From the NCBI GenBank assembly GCA_021804825.1, contig JAJZGX010000017.1, forward strand, positions 1 through 36,160: a stretch of 36,160 bases of DNA, read 5' to 3'. Made by a program: the position numbers and the translations under genes. The notes below the pieces were generated by a model that did not search any database, was not told the origin of the DNA, and worked only from the letters and a program-made list of their open reading frames with translations. Below, piece after piece: positions 33,814 through 36,160 of the stretch. The number at the start of each line of letters is the position of its first letter. Position 1 is the stretch's first letter. Source of the stretch: Pseudomonadota bacterium (GTDB taxonomy: Bacteria; Pseudomonadota; Alphaproteobacteria; Rhizobiales; Beijerinckiaceae).

Positions 33814-34559
33814 ACGGCGCGCGGCGTCAACAGCAGGGGCTCGCCATGCGGGCGCGCCACCCAGCGGCTCTGGCTGGAGCCGATCAACACCAGCGTGCTC
33901 ATATCGGCATGGCCCGGATCGGCATCAGCCAAGCAGCAGCGCAGAATGCTCTCGTCATCGCGCCCGATAGCGCGGGCAAAGGCAACTGGCGTCTGCGGGG
34001 CGCGACCGGCGCGCAAAATTGCGAAAGCGTCGAAGATCTGGTGGGGACGGGCTTTTGATGCCGGATTATACAAAGCCAATACGAAATCCCCGTTGATGGT
34101 TGCTTCCAGTCTGTCTTTGATGACCTTCCAGGGTTTCAGGTTGTCGGATAGCGACATCACGCAAAAATCGCCCCCGAGCGGCGCACCGAGCCTTGCGGCG
34201 GCGGCGAGCACTGCCGTCACGCCGGGCAGAATGCTGATCTCCACGGCGCGCTCGTGCAGCGGGAGGGCTTCAAAGGCCTCGAGCAAAGCCGCCGCCATGG
34301 CAAAAACCCCCGGATCGCCACCTGAAACCAGCGCGACATCGTGGCCGCTGGCCGCGAGACGCAGGGCAAGCCTAGCGCGCTCGGCCTCGACCCGGTTGTC
34401 ACTTGGGTGAAGCCGTTGATGGGCCAGCACTTTGTGCCGGGCCACATAGGGCGCATAGCCCACCACATCCGTGGCCTCGGTCAGGGCTTGCGCGGCCTCG
34501 GGGGTCAGCCAGCATGCCGGGCCGGGGCCCATGCCAATGATGCGCACCCGCCCGCTCAT
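33798..34559 (-). CDS. cobJ: Precorrin-3B C17-methyltransferase
   Basis: Methylates C17 and drives ring contraction in corrin synthesis. The 253-residue product shows RVRIIGMGPGPACWLTPEA, VVGYAPYVARH, ALVSGGDPGVFAMAAALLEA, ILPGVTAVLAAAARLGAPLG and LALYNPASKARP. The start at 34559 overlaps the cobI stop by ATGA (34556-34559). The end overlaps cobK tail-to-tail by 16 nt, so transcripts from the two genes share an antisense stretch. Confidence 0.95.
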   Translation of the reverse strand: MSGRVRIIGMGPGPACWLTPEAAQALTEATDVVGYAPYVARHKVLAHQRLHPSDNRVEAERARLALRLAASGHDVALVSGGDPGVFAMAAALLEAFEALPLHERAVEISILPGVTAVLAAAARLGAPLGGDFCVMSLSDNLKPWKVIKDRLEATINGDFVLALYNPASKARPHQIFDAFAILRAGRAPQTPVAFARAIGRDDESILRCCLADADPGHADMSTLVLIGSSQSRWVARPHGEPLLLTPRAVQVRS

Positions 34560-35296
34560 GGCCGCCGTCCATGGCCGGGAATGAGGATCAGCGAAAAATA
34601 GGGTGGGGTTTCGCCGCGATATTCCACAAGCGGCAGAATGATCTCACCGGCCATGGTGCCACGCTCGACATAAATGGCATCGTCAAGCCGCCGGGCGTCG
34701 ATGATGGCCTGACGCACTTTGGCAAAATTTTGCCCGATCTTCATGATCACCGCCGCGTCGGCCTGCTGCAATCGCGCTATAATTGCATTTGCATCCAATG
34801 TGCCGGGCACGATTGTCATGACATCGTCGCCCCAGGTCATGGGCAGGTGCGCCGCGCTCCAAGCCCCTGCCATACCGGCAATGCCGGGCACGATCTCGCA
34901 GGTGAACCCGGCACGCAACCTTGTGAAAATATGCATGAAAGAACCATAAAACAGCGGATCGCCCTCGCAGACCAAAGCCACGTCGCGCCCCCCACGCATG
35001 AGCGCGGCAATCTGCTCGGAACTCTGCTCATAGAATTGTCGCAAGGCCGATTTGTATGCCTTTGCATTAAATTGAATTTCGGTCGTCACCGGATATTCAA
35101 GCCGCATCAGCTCGTGGGTCGGCTCAAGATGCGGCGCGATGATGCGCTCGGCATGGCCCTGGCGACCGGCTTTGGCAAAGGTGGCGATGTGCCGCGTCGC
35201 TTTCAGCAGACGCAGCGCTTTCATGGTGATCAGTTCCGGATCACCCGGCCCCAATCCAAGGCCCAGCAACCGCCCCTGGCGCGTCATTTCGCTCAT
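34556..35296 (-). CDS. cobI: Precorrin-2 C20-methyltransferase
   Basis: Methylates precorrin-2 at C20 to give precorrin-3A, the entry step to the corrin branch. The 246-residue product shows GRLLGLGLGPGDPELITMKAL, CEGDPLFYGSFMHIFTRL, VPGIAGMAGAWSAAHLPM and MKIGQNFAKVR. I chose the ATG at 35296 (MSEMTRQ) because it overlaps the cobH stop by ATGA; an ATG three codons later is possible. The in-frame stretch upstream of 35296 belongs to the overlapping cobH region. Confidence 0.95.
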   Translation of the reverse strand: MSEMTRQGRLLGLGLGPGDPELITMKALRLLKATRHIATFAKAGRQGHAERIIAPHLEPTHELMRLEYPVTTEIQFNAKAYKSALRQFYEQSSEQIAALMRGGRDVALVCEGDPLFYGSFMHIFTRLRAGFTCEIVPGIAGMAGAWSAAHLPMTWGDDVMTIVPGTLDANAIIARLQQADAAVIMKIGQNFAKVRQAIIDARRLDDAIYVERGTMAGEIILPLVEYRGETPPYFSLILIPGHGRRP

Positions 35297-35925
35297 TCGC
35301 GTGCACTCGCCAAGGCATTGACCGCCGCCGCCGCCATGGCGCTGCCACCGCGCCGACCCGCGACGATGATGCAGGGCACCCGGCCATCGGCCAGCAGCGC
35401 GGCTTTTGACTCGGCGGCACCGACAAATCCGACCGGCATGCCGATCACCAAAGCCGGGCGCGCTGCAGTTTCGTTCATGAGTTCCAGCAATTTGAACAAG
35501 GCTGTCGGCGCATTGCCGATGGCCACGACCGCACCTTGAAGCTGGGCACGCCATAATTCGAGCGCGGCGGCGCTGCGGGTGGTGGATTGGCTCGCGGCAA
35601 TTTCCGCGACACGCGGGTCGGACAGGGTGCAGATTACCGGATTTTGCGCTGGCAACCTTGCGCGGGTGATGCCATGCGCCACCATTTGCGCATCGCATAA
35701 AATCGCCGCGCCAGCCAGCATAGCTGTCATGCCGGCCACGGCGGCGCCGGGGGAAAACTTGATATCCTCGGCGACATCAACCATGCCGCAGGCATGGATG
35801 ATCCGCACGGCCACGCGCTCCTCTTCGAGGGAAAAGCTCTTCAGGGCGGCTTCGCTGCGAATGATCGCAAAGGAGCGCGCGTAGATCGAAGCGCCATCGC
35901 GTATATAATCATGAGAAAGTGTCAT
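35293..35925 (-). CDS. cobH: Precorrin-8X methylmutase
   Basis: Moves the C11 methyl group to C12, forming hydrogenobyrinic acid. The 210-residue product shows SFAIIRSEAAL, RIIHACGMVDVAEDI with the catalytic His, ILCDAQMVAHGI, and IGNAPTALFKLLELM followed by GMPVGFVGAAESK. The spacing to cobG upstream is 3 nt and the end overlaps cobI by 4 nt, so cobG-H-I-J form one unit. Confidence 0.96.
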   Translation of the reverse strand: MTLSHDYIRDGASIYARSFAIIRSEAALKSFSLEEERVAVRIIHACGMVDVAEDIKFSPGAAVAGMTAMLAGAAILCDAQMVAHGITRARLPAQNPVICTLSDPRVAEIAASQSTTRSAAALELWRAQLQGAVVAIGNAPTALFKLLELMNETAARPALVIGMPVGFVGAAESKAALLADGRVPCIIVAGRRGGSAMAAAAVNALASARE

Positions 35926-35928
35926 GGT

Positions 35929-36160
35929 TCACGCCAATCGCAATGCGGCATCGGCAAGACTGAGGCTCTTGGCGTGGGCGCTTGGGTCGGCCATAGCCCT
36001 CCCCGACACATTATAACCATCAGCTGTTGCCTCCAGGATGAAATCAGCGTGCGGCGGGCGCGCGCAAAACTTGTCGCACCCACTTAAATGCACATGCAAG
36101 AGTCTTTGTTGCAGACTGGCCCCGATCTGCGCGGCGAGAAGGTCAGCATCACGGCGCACG
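35929..36160 (-). CDS. cobG: Precorrin-3B synthase CobG, C-terminal part (gene continues past window edge)
   Basis: Oxygen-dependent iron-sulfur enzyme that hydroxylates precorrin-3A, the hallmark of the aerobic pathway. Only about 76 C-terminal codons are in the window. They carry LHVHLSGCDKFCARPPHADF, the C-x3-C pair that binds the 4Fe-4S cluster or siroheme in the nitrite/sulfite-reductase family. A short domain with EATADGYNVSGRAMADPS follows. Placement directly before cobH is the usual one. An assimilatory nitrite or sulfite reductase is an alternative from the motif alone, but context favours cobG. Confidence 0.85.
   Translation of the reverse strand, partial: VRRDADLLAAQIGASLQQRLLHVHLSGCDKFCARPPHADFILEATADGYNVSGRAMADPSAHAKSLSLADAALRLA

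Noticed and set aside
1-36160. Mobile elements, phage genes, CRISPR arrays, toxin-antitoxin pairs, tRNA or rRNA genes
   Set aside because: I looked along both strands and found no transposase or integrase motifs, no regularly spaced repeats and no tRNA-like T-loops at gene gaps.

Overview
The window looks like the chromosome of a GC-rich alphaproteobacterium, most likely Hyphomicrobiales (Rhizobiales). The reasons are AddAB in place of RecBCD, an Hsp20 gene under a ROSE-type RNA thermometer, divergent lppC and rsmI-yraN, CtrA-type boxes (TTAA-N7-TTAA), a type III ornithine decarboxylase with a very long structured leader, and an O2-dependent cobalamin pathway. I saw no tRNA, rRNA, insertion sequence, prophage or CRISPR array. 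Nearly every base is in tightly packed housekeeping or metabolic genes.

Layout. 1-6510 (minus): addB then addA, overlapping, with addA running off the left edge. 6593-7235 (plus): heat-shock promoter, ROSE leader, hsp20 and a terminator-like hairpin. 7238-9947: lppC (minus) diverges from rsmI-yraN (plus). 10178-11505 (plus): a YbjN-domain gene coupled to proC. 11519-11661: a non-coding stretch packed with hairpins. 11727-15116 (minus): ftsK then a lolA-type gene, with a CtrA box before ftsK. 15296-17684 (plus): SulP transporter then FadR/GntR regulator. 17715-19426: SH3-domain secreted protein (minus) diverging from a 2-hydroxyacid dehydrogenase (plus). 19508-21170 (minus): ornithine decarboxylase and its long leader, which contains a 21-codon upstream ORF. 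21487-24888 (minus): coxG-like, proA, nadD, rsfS, rlmH. 24994-26349 (minus): creatininase-family enzyme, then a cupredoxin. 26439-27449 (plus): extensin-family lipoprotein with a CtrA box upstream.

27475-36160 is a cobalamin (B12) corrin-ring cluster: bluB, cobB, cbiD, cobM, cobE, cobL, cobK, cobJ, cobI, cobH and the C-terminal end of cobG. Most genes are on the minus strand and joined by ATGA overlaps; cbiD and cobK are embedded on the plus strand. CobG marks the oxygen-dependent route, but the C1-methylation/deacylation step is represented by CbiD, the anaerobic-type enzyme, and no cobF is seen. BluB supplies the dimethylbenzimidazole lower ligand. The steps run from precorrin-2 to hydrogenobyrinic acid a,c-diamide. 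Cobalt insertion and later genes (cobNST, cobO, cobQ and others) are not in the window.

The signals most worth a second look are regulatory rather than new protein systems: the ROSE thermometer, two perfect CtrA boxes at envelope/division genes, the structured decarboxylase leader with its short ORF and competing pairings, an uncharacterised multi-hairpin region after proC, and a possible CTG start on rsfS.
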